Assembly (NCBI GenBank): GCA_031310005.1
Contig: CM062381.1
Coordinates: forward strand, 2,356,001 to 2,420,000
Reading direction: 5' to 3'
DNA from: Dactylellina haptotyla
Lineage: Eukaryota; Ascomycota; Orbiliomycetes; Orbiliales; Orbiliaceae
DNA: 64,000 nucleotides
The stretch's first letter is position 1. Every line of letters starts with the position of its first letter. Below the pieces are notes generated by a model that saw nothing but the letters and a program-made list of their open reading frames with translations, had not been told where the DNA came from and ran no database searches. Shown here piece after piece: positions 1 to 11,685 of the stretch. A program made the translations under genes and the position numbers.

Positions 1-1676
1 TGGCAAGCCCTATATTACTACAGTTTATGTTTGAGCTTGTCCGTGACGGAGTAGCGGTACTTACCTTCAATGATATTTCTATGGAAATTCTTGAGCTTTT
101 TGGGGATGGTAGTGATAAAAATCAGCACCGTGCAACTGCAGAAATGTTCGGCGCACTTCTTAATTCAACAAGAGATTGCTCTGAAGAGGAGAAATCTCAA
201 ACGTGGGATCTAATACTCCCAATCCTTACGAAAACCTTCGACGATGGACTTAACCCTGACAACCTATCGTACTGGGTGGCATTCGTTCATACATCATTGG
301 TTCGTATATCTACTAAACTAAAATTACGATTTCTATGTCTGTAACTAATAAATTGTAGCAAGGGAAAGACCTCCGCAGATCTTGGCCAATAGTGCTGCAA
401 CTTTCAAATTTCCGCTTAGATCTAGGTTCTAATGCTGCATTCAAAGAAAGCTCGAAGATTCAACTATTGCAACAATGCATTAATGACGCAGGTTGGCATT
501 TCAGACTCCACCAACCCATTTGGGACGACTTCATCGCCCATCTCGACCACCCATATAAAGGTGTTAGAGAAGCTATTGGACAGACGTTAGCTTGTATCAA
601 TAGAACTCGTTACCATGAGTCCTTCGGATGCGTTCGTGACTTTCTAGAAGCGCAGAGAAGTTACTCATCTGTCGGGATACCACCTTATCAAACAGACAAA
701 GAATTAATTCGCACTTTTGCGGCTATATTGCAACAGCTGGCGAAATGGAGGGGCGCAGATAGGCCAGAGATGCAGAGTAGCTCTTCATACACCTCTGCAA
801 GCAAAACGGTTTTGCTTTGGTTGGAAAGCACATTGTCTTCTCACGAATGCACTCAGCTTGCCCCATTGTTTTCTCGCGCGCTTATTAACGAAATATTACA
901 TATGATAGACGTACGAGAGGATCCAGAACTTATGTCACTTGCTTATAATGTTTTCCGGCATTTACCAGATATACCACATCCAATCGGCCAAGATGACACC
1001 TTCATAGAACGCCTAATACAAACAGGTTCTAGTGCCAGCTCTTGGCATCAACGTTTGAGAGTTCTGTTGAACATCGGAGTTGTCTACTTTCGGCGGCTGT
1101 TTCTTATCTCCCCAGAGCAACGGAGAACACTCTTCAGCTGTGTGTCGAATATGCTGGGTGATCCGCAGCTAGAGGTTCGAATTGGAGCTGCAACGACGCT
1201 CTCTGGCATGATAAGATGTTCCCCGGTACCTTTTAGGGATCGAGTGGTGCCTCTTTTGAAGAAACGATTTGTCAATTTACTTTTGAAAAATCCTTTGCCG
1301 CGAGCATCCAATTCACGCCCCGGAAGTCCCCATCAAAAGCTCACAGTGAATCGGCATGCAGCAGTCTTAGGGTTGAGTTCTTTGATTCAAGCATTCCCTT
1401 ACGTATCACCGCCCCCATCGTGGCTTCCTGAGATCCTCACCATCTTGGCTTTGAGAGCTGCCTCCGACCCTGGGATGGTTGGTGAGAGTGTCAAAGCATG
1501 TTTGAGCGACTTCAAGAAAACCCGCCAAGATACTTGGCATATAGATGTTAAGGCAAGTGTCCACAGCCCCAACAGGAAGAAGTTTAAGACTGACTTTTTC
1601 GGATTTTGAAAAGGCATTTTCATCCGATCAACTTGAAGACTTAGAAGGGGTTCTCTGGAAAAGCTATTTCGCATGA
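1..1676 (+). CDS. BLM10: Proteasome activator BLM10 (PA200 family), C-terminal part, 5' partial
   Basis: This gene enters the window already open, so its start lies upstream. Exons are <1-299, 359-1552 and 1614-1676, about 508 residues of a family that usually runs to 1,800-2,000. Known role: a HEAT-repeat dome that caps the 20S proteasome core and inserts its C-terminal tail between alpha subunits. What I see is the helical-repeat C-terminal region, including RHAAVLGLSSLIQAFPYVSP and ASDPGMVGES, and the tail block QLEDLEGVLWKSYFA followed by the stop. Intron 1 (300-358) is placed in phase 0 to join HTSL to QGKDLRRSWP and uses the donor GTTCGT. Intron 2 (1553-1613) appears to be a GC-AG intron, AAG|GCAAGT, with a CTGAC branch site. 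A GT donor at 1547 would also stay in frame but would drop Val-Lys. The gene converges on nudF/PAC1 232 bp downstream. Confidence 0.9.
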
Positions 1677-1907
1677 AGCGATGACTTTAATCGATTTTAG
1701 ATAATCCCTTGGTTGGTTTCACTTGAGGCTTTTAATTTACGAGTGCTTGGACTGTGGTCTAATGAAAACGGAGAACCAATTGATTTTAACATTCGCGCAA
1801 CTTTGAACCTGTAACGGTAACCTCAAAATTTTAACGAGTAATTGTTACCTAAGTACTAAGCATCCAGTGAGCCTATAATTGAAGCATGAGCTAGTTTTAT
1901 TGCATTT

Positions 1908-3712
1908 TTACGCCGCCCAGATTTTTATAGTAAGATCAACGCTGCCGGTAGCAACCACGCAACGAATGCTAGAGGCTTCGGATGCTTCGGATTGACTTTT
2001 TGGGAGTGTGCCATTCTGGCGGGGTGATTCGATTACGGCTGTCCCGTTAATACTCGCTGCCCCGTCGGCATTCCCCCGTATTTGATTCGGTGCCCATTTT
2101 ATGCAATTTATGAAATGACCGTGTGCAGCGTCGATTGATTTCACACATCTGCCACTTTGAGCTAAATCCCAGCACCGAATTGTTTTATCGTCGGAGCAGC
2201 TTAAAAGAAATTTGCCACTTGGATGGAATACAATGCCCCTTACCCAATTATCATGACCAACCAGTGTTTTGATCAACGTTCCTCTCGAGTCCCAGAGGTT
2301 TATAGTTTTGTCTCTGGAGCCGGTAGCCAAATACTCGTTGAAAGATGTTATAGCTGGAGGTTTTTTAACGCCTGCCAACTCTGCTAAATGAGCATAGGCC
2401 GACACAGGCGCGAAGGCAATGCATTCGATTGTATGGGTATGGCCGATCAGTGATGTTTTATGCTCGTTGGTAGATGTATCCCAAATCCGGGCGGTCTATA
2501 TTTGAGTTAACACAGAACGGAAAGCTGATAGTACTCTAGAACATACTTGGTCGTTGCCCGCACTTGCCATCCATTTGCCATCCAGTGAAGGTTCAACACA
2601 TCTTACCCAGTCAACATGCCCCTGGATTGTTTTGACAGCATACCCGGTAGAAACATCCCATATTTTTAATGTCTTGTCTCGACTAGCGCTGACCAAAAAG
2701 TCGGCGCCAGAACCGCTAGGGATAAACCGCACTGAGCTGACCGAATGGTCGTGGCCCTTCATGGTTCGGAGACAGTTGTACTCATTTCCAGGATCCCATA
2801 GTTTGATCGTCAGGTCGTGTGAACAGGATGCAAGAAGGACACCAGTCTTCGGACCCCCGTAGTCGAGATCCAAAATTGCTTTCGTATGACCCTTTAACGT
2901 TTGTTCCAGTTCGCCGTGTTCCCAGTCCCAAATCTTGATAGTCGAATCTTCCGCTGCAGATGCGATAACAGAGAAGACAGGATGAAACGCAATGGCGTTT
3001 ATTGGATCACGGTGCCCTGTTAATGTATGTCGGGCTGGTGCTCTTGGCAACCAGGTCTTTGGATCGACTTTCTTCTGGGAATAAGATGTCGTAGCTGCCA
3101 AATCCAGCTCGGTTTGTAGCGATTGAATTCGGGATTCGAGATCCATGATCTATAAGCCATCAACTAATGTTTCAGCAACCCGATCACAATCGTCAGCAAC
3201 CGAACGATTTCTTTCACACTGAGCATATTTGTCTTTTTCTATATTATTTCCGAAACGCTGTTCATAAAAATATTGTGGGTGCTGGTAAAGGGTGTGTTTC
3301 TAAACTTTCGGGAATCCGTAGGAATGAATATAGGAAAAGAGCTTACTTTTTTCTGCAATCTGACAACGCTAGTCCATTTCTTTTCCAGCAAGCCTTCGTA
3401 CTTTTTGCAAATATCTTCCGATAGCAATTCATTGTGTCCGTCGGCCTCTTCCCTGAAAACTTGAACAGATTTCATATGACCAGATTGCTGCAAATATGCA
3501 ACTATACTTTTATTTCTAGAGTTTATAGGTATGAGATTAGCTCTGTCATTCGGATATAGAGAATCCGGGAGATAGTTAGAAAGAAAGAAAGGGATATGGG
3601 ACTTGGCTATGCCACCCATTAATTGGTGTTTGGCATGGTAAGAGGCAGTACACCGTTGGGGGTACACATACAATTCGTCACGTTGACGATCAGTCAAAGC
3701 AGAGCCCGACAT
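1908..3712 (-). CDS. nudF: Nuclear distribution protein PAC1/nudF (LIS1 homologue)
   Basis: Four exons on the minus strand: 3672-3712, 3347-3515, 2547-3149 and 1908-2495, giving 466 residues, the usual length for fungal LIS1. Known role: a dynein regulator needed for nuclear migration, acting with NudE and dynein at microtubule plus ends and the cortex. The LisH motif is split by intron 1 (3516-3671): [14 protein letters not shown] joins [17 protein letters not shown] short coiled coil ([20 protein letters not shown], then [15 protein letters not shown]) is split by intron 2 (3150-3346). Seven WD40 repeats follow, with motifs such as [39 protein letters not shown] and [20 protein letters not shown]. 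Intron 3 (2496-2546) lies between GNDQ and TARIWD. The final repeat ends [10 protein letters not shown]. The family assignment is secure; only the 41-nt first exon rests on fit alone. Confidence 0.95.
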
Positions 3713-4411
3713 GGCTGTGGTAGATCCTAGATCTAGACTGACTTGGTGATTTCGATCTTTGAAGTCCCGGATGATAGGCTATATGCTCCCTAAAAAACCA
3801 CTTGTCAGTTGCTCGGGTAAGATATCTGTTGAAGGGAAGCTGATGAAGGCGTACCTGTCATGGGTGCAACACCCACCTTCAAAATAGCTAGATGCCTTCA
3901 ATGGCGATTACTGAGGGCTCTTCAATATTATAGCGTCTAAAACTAGGCTTTAGGAACGAGTCGTTTAGGCCGAGACTATCCTAGGCGCGTGATGTCAGGT
4001 ATTTCTCACATATATAAATCATTCTTGGATAAGAGGGGTTTGTTGTTGGAAGAAGAAAATGAGATGGCCAACAAAATAGAAATGTAAAGACCAAGTTCCA
4101 CAACAAGCAAGAAAGCCTTCGTTTGACAAACCAACAACTTGAATACTTGTGTTTTAAGTTTAATTTATAGGAGCATTCAGTTCAATTATTCTAAGAACTT
4201 AATTTAGCACGCGATGCGATAAGTAAAAAAAATAAAAAATACTAGCATTTAATGGGAAGTGTTCCATTTGCCTCAGATTGCAGATTATTAAGGTTTTGCA
4301 AAATAGGCCACCAGTATACTAGTAATTAACAGGGTTAAAGCAGACAAGAGATCCAGCTCCGCTCCTTAATATTCTAATATCTACGTGAAGTATCTCCAAT
4401 CATTGCACAAA
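3713..4411. other. Intergenic: nudF upstream region and 3' flank of the Uds1 gene
   Basis: About 700 bp between two minus-strand genes. It is AT-rich and holds the promoter and 5' leader of nudF plus the 3' flank of the Uds1-domain gene. A small perfect inverted repeat, TGGGTG-CAA-CACCCA, lies at 3861-3875. No coding sequence or RNA gene was recognised. Confidence 0.5.
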
Positions 4412-7173
4412 CTACTTTTGCGATTGAGTGTATTCTTTCCTATATTGCCGAAGTTCGCTCTCAACTCTACGCCTAGCCTCTTGTTCGCCCTAAAGTGCAC
4501 CCGCATCATTAGTGTCAATTCAAGATGTTTCACATTCATAACGAGACTCACCTTTAGGGCTTTACTGTGTTCGCTTCTCATATCTCTCATCATTTTCTTA
4601 AACTCTGCTCGCAGAACTGACATAGTCATAGCTTCTCCAGTGGAAGAAACAGGCGTGGGTATGCTGATAGCCTGAGTGGATGCAGTCTTAATGGGGCTTC
4701 CGTTTCCCAAGAGTCGGATTTTCTCATCGGCCAAGTTGCTCTCCAAGCCCTCTATTTTATCCTGTAGGCTATCTACTTGGGCCTCTAAGCGTACCCTTTC
4801 TGCCTCGAAATTAACTGAAGCTTTCATTAGCTTCTCATAGTCCAACAACATATCGGCTAGTTCCTTTTGAAGTCGGTCACATTTGTCTTTCAAGATTTGG
4901 CGGTCCGCTTCACTTTCGCCTGTCTTGGTTCCGCTCGCTTCAGACAGTTTCGCCTGCAGTGCAACATTGGCTTTCAGTAATTCTTCATTTTGCTTGGAGA
5001 GGATCTCTAGTTCAAGTAAAAGGCTAGTGTCCATTGCAGATTGTGTTTTTCCTTTCTCAGCTTGAAGGGTGGCAGCGGCTTGGTTCCTTATTTCTTCTAT
5101 CTGCTGTTGTGATGACGCTTCCTCATCTTCTAATTTGATTCTAAGTTTTTCGGACTCCTGTATTAACCGTTCAATCTCGTCTTCCAAGTTTGAGATCCTC
5201 GATTTTTGAGCACCGTCAGCCGTCTTATATTCTTCGGCCCTAACCGTCAGTCTTTCATTATTTGATTTGTACTCAAAGATTTGTATTTCCTTGAGTTTGA
5301 TGTCATCTTCCAGTTCTAGGATGCGGGTTTTTTGAACTTGTAGCTTTCGATCTAAGTCTTCGACTGTTTTTCTTTCCAGAAGCCGCTGGCTTTCATCTGC
5401 AGACGCTACGACCTCGCTTCTACTCATTTCAGTGCGGAGGGAATTCATATTATCCCGTTGCTCCTGATTTTCTTTTTCTTTATTTTTAAGTGTTAGGAGG
5501 CTATCCTCAAGGGCGCGATTGGACCGGTTTAACTCCTCATCCATCATGCGAACCTTTTCCTGGAGATGATGTTCATGCGTTAATGAAGTTTTGCTAAACG
5601 CTTGAAAGCGATCTTCAAATTCTGTCTTTTGTATGCTCAAACGGTCCTCAAGCTCCTCTAGTTGCCGTTGATATCGACTATCCTTCGAATCTAGCTCTGA
5701 TTGCAATTTTGATATCTCTTGCTTCAAGTTTAGCGAAATAGCGTCTTGTTTTGATGACATCTGAGAAAGTTCATTCATAGTATGTGAAAGGGAATTCGTT
5801 AACCCTACAATTTGTTGCTCTTGGCCCGCTTTGGTAACTTCGTAGGCATCTGCATCCAATTGTATTTGGACCGATACTTGACGCAATTTTTCCGCAAGCT
5901 CGCCCCTATCTTTCGCTAGATGCAGTGACCGCTCCACCAAGGATTTGACTTTTTGACCGAGTCGCTCGATACTTCTTTCGTGTATGTCTGCCCCGGGGGT
6001 ATTTTCTGATCCTGCGGCGCTCAGCAGGTCCTGAAGAATAGCTTCGCCAGAATCTCCACTAGACGTCTCGTTTTCCAAGCTCGACTCATAATAGTTTAAT
6101 GTCTCCCATAATAAAGAAAGGGCCTTTTGTTCTTTATCAAATTGCTTTGGGTCATTTGCGGAGTATCGGTTCGCTGGCTGATCAAGCACTGAAGATTGAA
6201 TTTGAGCAAGTCCGCGTTCCAAACAAGCAATTTGTTTCTCAAACAGGCTATCCGAAGAGTTAGGTGTATCAGAGGTAGATTTTTGTGATCCTTCCTCCTC
6301 ACTTCCCATCGATATAGCCACCAAGTTCGCCTCGGTGGACTTGTTCATGAGAGATGCACATCCCATTTCAATGAGAAGGCCATCCACCTTAGAATTGAGC
6401 TCTTTGAGTCTTTTTTCTAAGATATTGAAGCTAATATCCCTTGAAAACCCGTCCAAGCTTTCTGATTTTGAGTTTTCGGTGTTACGTATGCGTTGAGAGG
6501 TTCCAGGGGCACCGTTGCTGAGGGATTCCTGTGATTGAATCGGAGATCCATTCAAGCCATTAGAAGGCCGATAAAAGCTCCGATCATCGAATTCTTCTGG
6601 AACGGGTGGTCGGGCGAATTGGTTTTTGGGTGGTTTTCCAGCGATAGCCTGAAAGGAGTTGGCAGCAGCCGTAATGCTGCTAGACCGTTGACTACGAGGT
6701 TTGTTGATACTTTGCGCCGATGCAAGCACCCGGGATGTGTGGCGAAGAAGACGTCGTTGAAGCCGCCATAAATCTGACTCCAGTTTTCGGATGTCGCTGT
6801 CGATGGCATTACACTTCGCGATAGAGCTGCCGAGTTCCGTACTCGCCAAAGCTGTGTGGTCAAATGTAGATTTATTGAAACCACCCGCAAGAAAGCTGGT
6901 GGGGGAATTCAAGCTACTCTCAACATGCTTCGGAGACTGCAGACGCGAGAGAGACTGGGCTGCATCTCGAACTTTGGTTTCGAGGAGAAGCTTACGTTTC
7001 AGGGCTTCAATCCGTCCATTCAGGGTGGTCTCCTCGCGCTTAAGTTGGTCCACCTCCTCATGCGACAGTACGTCGTAGCTATTCGAATCGAATATGGCAG
7101 TTTCTATCAAAAGATGGAGTGCGATATCATCGTCGATATTTAGTGATGAAGCTGGGTGTTTTTGCGCGGCCAT
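4412..7173 (-). CDS. Up-regulated-during-septation (Uds1) domain coiled-coil protein
   Basis: Two exons, 4552-7173 and 4412-4489, joined across a 62-nt intron (4490-4551, donor GTGAGT) and encoding 899 residues. The N-terminal segment of about 70 residues (DDIALHLLIETAIFDSNSYD, then VLSHEEVDQLKREE) matches what I know of the fungal Uds1 domain of septation-induced proteins. The middle is Ser/Asn-rich and probably disordered (about residues 150-250). From about residue 380 to the end it is nearly continuous heptad-rich coiled coil. The second exon adds GEQEARRRVESELRQYRKEY and ends TQSQK. Reading straight through the intron would replace this with an unrelated tail, so splicing is well supported. 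Likely role (inference from the family name): a septum or hyphal-tip scaffold; the molecular function is unknown. It is divergent from AHA1, with 587 bp between start codons. Confidence 0.85.
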
Positions 7174-7760
7174 TTCTCTGCGAACGGCCTAAACCCCAAG
7201 CGTCCCAGTGACGGAAGCACCAGGTAGGTGGTGTATGCCTATCGTCGATAGTGGCGAGCTTCAGGAGATGGGCCGTCGTAGTCGGTCAGGTTTCGTGGAG
7301 TGGCAGGGCAAAGACGAATGAGAAAAGGGAGAAGTTAAATCGTCGGCTCGTCACGTCGTCCATCATGCAGCCTAGAATTCGCATTCCCATTGATCAAGGG
7401 CGCGCGTGAGCCGGAGTCGCTTTTTGAACGAACAGACTCTGCCAGTCAGAAATCGTTTTCAGCAAGCCATAAGTTCTTGGGATGCCTGCAATTTCGCCCG
7501 TCGTGTCTGTTCTAGTTTCCTTGTTCCGGTATGGCCATTATCTGATTATTCCAGAGGGTTCTTCCATTCTTCCAACACGCAGAGCCACGCCCAGGACATG
7601 AGGAGGGAAAACCCGACGACGAACAAGTCGGAAGCACCATCTCAGAACCACATCATCCACCCTCGATCCGGTTTTCCTTCACCCGTTCACACACTATATT
7701 CTAAAACCTTGAGCAACAAACTACAAAAAAAGACGCAACTATACACTCTTTAGCTAAACA
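7174..7760. promoter_or_regulatory. Divergent promoter region between the Uds1 gene and AHA1
   Basis: The 587 bp between opposed start codons should hold both promoters. The AHA1-proximal 150 bp is pyrimidine- and A-rich, typical of fungal leaders, and an A-rich run precedes the AHA1 start. I could not identify a convincing heat-shock element, although AHA1 is a chaperone cofactor. Confidence 0.4.
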
Positions 7761-9161
7761 ATGGTTCTTCACAACCCAAACAACTGTATGGCTTGGACCT
7801 TGGAAGTGTCAATCTTCATTTCTAACGATTTCTCTCTCTCTGCTTTCTCAAGGGCACTGGGTAAACAAGGATGCTTCGGCTTGGGCAAAGGAATACTTCG
7901 AGGACAACCTCATCGGTATCTCGGCAGAAGGCGAAACAGGAGTCATGGCCAAAATTGACAAGATTCTAAGCGTCGATGGTGATGTAGACGTAAGCCAACG
8001 CAAAGGCAAAGTAATCACCTTGTTTGATGTTAAACTTCAGCTCGAGTTCAGTGGTAAGACAAGACTGCAGCAGCATTCGGAGCTACCAAGAAGAGAGTGG
8101 AGTATGAATATCTGACTCTTCATCTCTACAGGCAAAACTGCATCTGGAGATGATGTTTCTGGAACCATTACTATACCCGAGGTCGCACACGATACTGAAA
8201 TCGATGAATATGTCGTATGTTTCAGCTGCTCCTTGTGGAAATACTCTCTTTGCATTCACTAATTACTCGCGAATCTCAAGTTTGAAATCACGAACTATTC
8301 CGATACGCAAGAGAAGCAACCTGTCAGGGATATCATTCGCAACCAGCTTACTCCGCAGATACGCACGAAACTCTCCCACTTTGGATCTGCACTTATAGAT
8401 CACCATGGGAAAGATATACAGCACACCAAGGATAACGATCCCAAATACAAGTCGTCGCCCGCGCCAGGTCACGCTACATCATCGGCATCGGCATCAACGT
8501 CACAAATTCCGGCTTCTACGGCACTAGATCACGCGTCCAATACCAACAAGACCCAATCCTCGGTTCTGAACACCGCAAACATCACCGAAACATTCGAATT
8601 CCAAACTAGCGCCGAAGAGTTATACAAAACATTCATAGATTCGGATCGTGTTAAATACTTTACTCGTAGCCAACCGGAAATCTTTGAACCGTCTATTGGT
8701 GGGGTGTTTAAACTCTTTGGTGGGAACGTGGAAGGCAAATTTTTAGCACTCGTTCCGAACGAAAAAATAGTGCAAAACTGGCGGTTATCAAGTTGGCCCC
8801 AAGGTAACTGACTTTTGCAACCCCCCTGATCTATGATGATCAGATTTAAATGGCTTATCAGATTGGCTGATTTCATGCTACAATTTTTTTTCTAAAAAAA
8901 AATCTCTTGGAAATTCGATAAAAACAGGTCATTATTCAAACATGACGATGATTTTTGACCAAGGATCGAGTACAACAACTCTCCGATTAGCCTGGGCAGG
9001 TGTACCAATTGGTAAGGAGGAAGTGGCACGAACCAATTTTCTCGAATACTATGTCAAAAGTATTAAAACCACGTTTGGGTGAGCCGTGCCGTTATATTCC
9101 AATGTTTGATATTACCTTCAATACCAGCTAACAAAGGCGCAGGTTTGGTGCAATTTTATAA
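7761..9161 (+). CDS. AHA1: Hsp90 co-chaperone AHA1 (activator of Hsp90 ATPase)
   Basis: Six exons: 7761-7785, 7853-8053, 8132-8214, 8281-8803, 8928-9078 and 9143-9161, encoding 333 residues. Known role: a cytosolic co-chaperone that binds the Hsp90 middle and N domains and stimulates its ATPase. The N-terminal motif NPNNWHWVNKDASAWAKEYF is restored only when the 25-nt first exon is spliced to exon 2. The N domain (about 10-155) is followed by a Ser/Ala/Thr-rich linker (about 165-205) and the C-terminal AHSA1 domain (about 206-333) with SIGGVFKLFGGNVEGKF and IVQNWRLSSWPQGHYSNMTM. The last exon supplies only FGAIL after KTTFG. Intron 4 (8804-8927) is the longest and A/T-rich. The length matches fungal Aha1 proteins. 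Confidence 0.95.
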
Positions 9162-10542
9162 CCGGTCTGAGAGTTGCGCCTGCCTTAATGGAGGCAATTA
9201 GGGGACGAAGGTTATCCGAGGAAAGTTTATATTCTGTTAAATAGTATCAAATGAATTTCCATATAAAGTTACTCAACTCAGGTAATCCATCTAAGCGGTA
9301 CCATACTTTGTTTTAGTTTAGTACGTGGGTTACGTTTTTGTTTATATACCTAAGTAAGTACTTAAGTATGTTTGAATATTTCCTATTGTAGCTATAGGCT
9401 GAAAAGGGAACAAAACCTGAACAGAATTTTGCGGAATCAAATTAAAGATGTAAATATTGTTGCAAGAAACGCCCTCTTCTAATATTAGAAGCTATCTTTC
9501 TTGGTCCTTGACTTGCTAAGCCCAGCGCTTGCCTAATGCTGCTGGCGCCAGAGCACGAAAAGCGCGAGCTGGAACAACTGGGCGTTGATTGGTCCGGGAC
9601 CAATCTGCAGTCCTTGGACGAGTTCCTTGGCGGGCGATTTGTTCGACTGGTGAAAGAACAGGGCTGGCAACCAATCAACTGCCGTGAGACTTCATCCACG
9701 CGGTCATTTCCTGCCTGTCAATTCCCTGCCCATTTGTCCCAGCCCGCCAACCAGAGCCCTCCAACCCTTGGGGCAACATTGCACGTAACAGACCGCCCCA
9801 TGATAATTTCCAGTTGCCGCCTCGACCAGAATGCAAATGAGCTGGCACAAGTGGACGCCAATCTTTTGTGGGCAATTTTGGCATGCCTGCCAACACAATG
9901 AGATTCCGAACAACTGGCTCTGCACCAACTTCGTAGCGCATAAGAGACCTGTGTCGCCCACCATCCTTCGTCTTCAGGATGACACGTCTTTATCCGCAGT
10001 ATCTTTTGTTGTATTCTACTGTTTCCGTTCTTTCTGATTCTATTCAAGTAATCGGACATTTCTAATATATTAATATATCTACCTTCTTTTTAATTTCTCT
10101 CCCAACCTTTCCAACATCCGCAGGTGTCGGTCTTCAAGATTTATACAACAAAATTTACACACACGCACATACACACATACACACACACACACACTTTCTC
10201 TCTATATATATAAATATATTCACCATATCTTGACACCCATTCAATCGTCTTCCTGGTTGAAGAACAATCCAGCTGCGCTTGGAAGCCACCCTCGATTCGG
10301 CACTCTACCTTAATACCTGCTACCACTGGTTGGTTGTATCGAAAATCTCTTGTACCTTTGTTCGTTCCCCTTTTTGTTCTCTTCTGTCCCTATAAATAAA
10401 AAGGGAGTAGGAAAGGTACAAGCAGGTAGACCGGAATTCACTGTACCTTCTCGAAGTGAACGTTGTCGTTGACCGACTCCATCCCTAAACCTCGGACACA
10501 TCAAACGCAGTATATAACTAAGCAACTAATTGAAGAGATAAA
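9162..10542. other. Intergenic region and probable long leader of the Pcl-type cyclin gene
   Basis: This 1.38-kb stretch holds the AHA1 3' flank and the cyclin promoter or leader. A perfect 16-bp palindrome lies at 9476-9491 (CTTCTAATATTAGAAG). A CA-rich simple repeat with a following TCTC/TATA run lies at about 10150-10220, and pyrimidine-rich DNA continues to the cyclin start. Open frames at 9442-10059 on both strands show no protein resemblance that I recognise. Confidence 0.5.
10150..10220. repeat. CA-rich microsatellite with adjoining TC/TA run
   Basis: An interrupted (CA)n tract runs directly into a TCTC stretch and then alternating TA, upstream of the cyclin gene. It is a simple repeat, probably within the promoter or transcribed leader. 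Confidence 0.8.
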
Positions 10543-11685
10543 ATGTCGAACGAAACCGCTTTAGCCGAGTTCATTCTCCTGCCTGTTTCCCAAGAAATGA
10601 TAGCTCATCTTGCGAGAAAAGCTGCAGAGGTTATTCGGTGCGAACCGGTACCTAAAGATCTGCCGACACCCCCGTCAACTCCACCCAAAACTGGCCAGGC
10701 CATTTCATTAGCATTGGACCAATCACTCCCAGCACTGGAAACCTTCATCACATCTATCGTTCAAAGATCGCATGTGCAGGTTTCGACGCTTATGACAACT
10801 CTTGTTTACTTGGCCCGTCTACGCAAACGACTGCCACCTGTTGCGAAAGGCATGCGATGCACAGTGCACCGTATCTTTCTGGCGGCTTTGATCCTTTCTG
10901 CTAAAAGCTTAAACGACTCTTCTCCCAAAAATAAACACTGGGCTAGATATACAACTGTCCGTGGTTATGAAGGATTTGGGTTCTCTTTGACTGAAGTTAA
11001 TCTAATGGAGAAACAGTTGCTATTCTTGCTTGACTGGGATCTTAACATTTCTGTGGATGATCTATATGAGCATCTGGAACCGTTTCTTGGGCCGATACGC
11101 GAAAGGATATTCCTGGAAAAAGAGGAGCTCGAAAGACAAAAAATATCTGGACCTTCGGCAATTTACTGCCAAATTGAAACGCTGCAGGGCAGCGCTAAAG
11201 AAGGAGCTCTAGAATCATATTACTACACTGCAGCCCCAACCAGCAACCCGAACTACCCCGATGCCAAGCTCATACATCTTAAAGAACTAAATTCTGGTCT
11301 AGGGTCTTGTTCATATGGAGCACCATCGTATCTAGACCGCCGAACTTATGACCGGTCCAGGTCGCGGTCCAGGTCGCGATCGAGTCGCCGCAAGTCAACT
11401 GTCTCCATGGAGCGAACATTGCCTCAAACACCTCTCTCGACCCAAATTCCCGAACTAGCTCGAAGTGGAACGGCTCCCTCATTATACTCGAACGAGAGTT
11501 CTCCTAATCTACCATCACCTTCGATGGTTGCGCAAGTGCACTATCTCGCAGACACTCTTTGTGAAAGCCCAAAGATATCTGGCTTGCCTTCGAAACCCAG
11601 CAAGCGTATGAGACTAGGAATACTGTCCCGGTTGCTTGGGGGTGAGAGGAGCCCCTTTGAGAGATCCTACGCCATTCGACCATGA
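10543..11685 (+). CDS. PHO80/Pcl-type cyclin
   Basis: A single exon of 380 residues. The cyclin box at about residues 60-180 includes [40 protein letters not shown] and [20 protein letters not shown], the pattern of the Pcl1/Pcl2 (PHO80) group that pairs with the Pho85/PhoA kinase in morphogenesis and phosphate or carbon signalling. A preceding segment has the run PTPPSTPP. The C-terminal half is basic and Ser-rich, with an RS-dipeptide run from about residue 271 ([12 protein letters not shown]) partly built from two 12-bp DNA repeats (11353-11376). Several SP/TP sites suggest phosphorylation. The start is the first ATG after the long AT-rich leader. Which Pcl orthologue it is I cannot say. 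Confidence 0.88.
   Translation: MSNETALAEFILLPVSQEMIAHLARKAAEVIRCEPVPKDLPTPPSTPPKTGQAISLALDQSLPALETFITSIVQRSHVQVSTLMTTLVYLARLRKRLPPVAKGMRCTVHRIFLAALILSAKSLNDSSPKNKHWARYTTVRGYEGFGFSLTEVNLMEKQLLFLLDWDLNISVDDLYEHLEPFLGPIRERIFLEKEELERQKISGPSAIYCQIETLQGSAKEGALESYYYTAAPTSNPNYPDAKLIHLKELNSGLGSCSYGAPSYLDRRTYDRSRSRSRSRSSRRKSTVSMERTLPQTPLSTQIPELARSGTAPSLYSNESSPNLPSPSMVAQVHYLADTLCESPKISGLPSKPSKRMRLGILSRLLGGERSPFERSYAIRP

Noticed and set aside
9442-10059. Several 85-120-codon frames on both strands between AHA1 and the cyclin gene
   Set aside because: Mutually overlapping, with no similarity to known families and no splice logic; treated as chance frames in GC-richer spacer.
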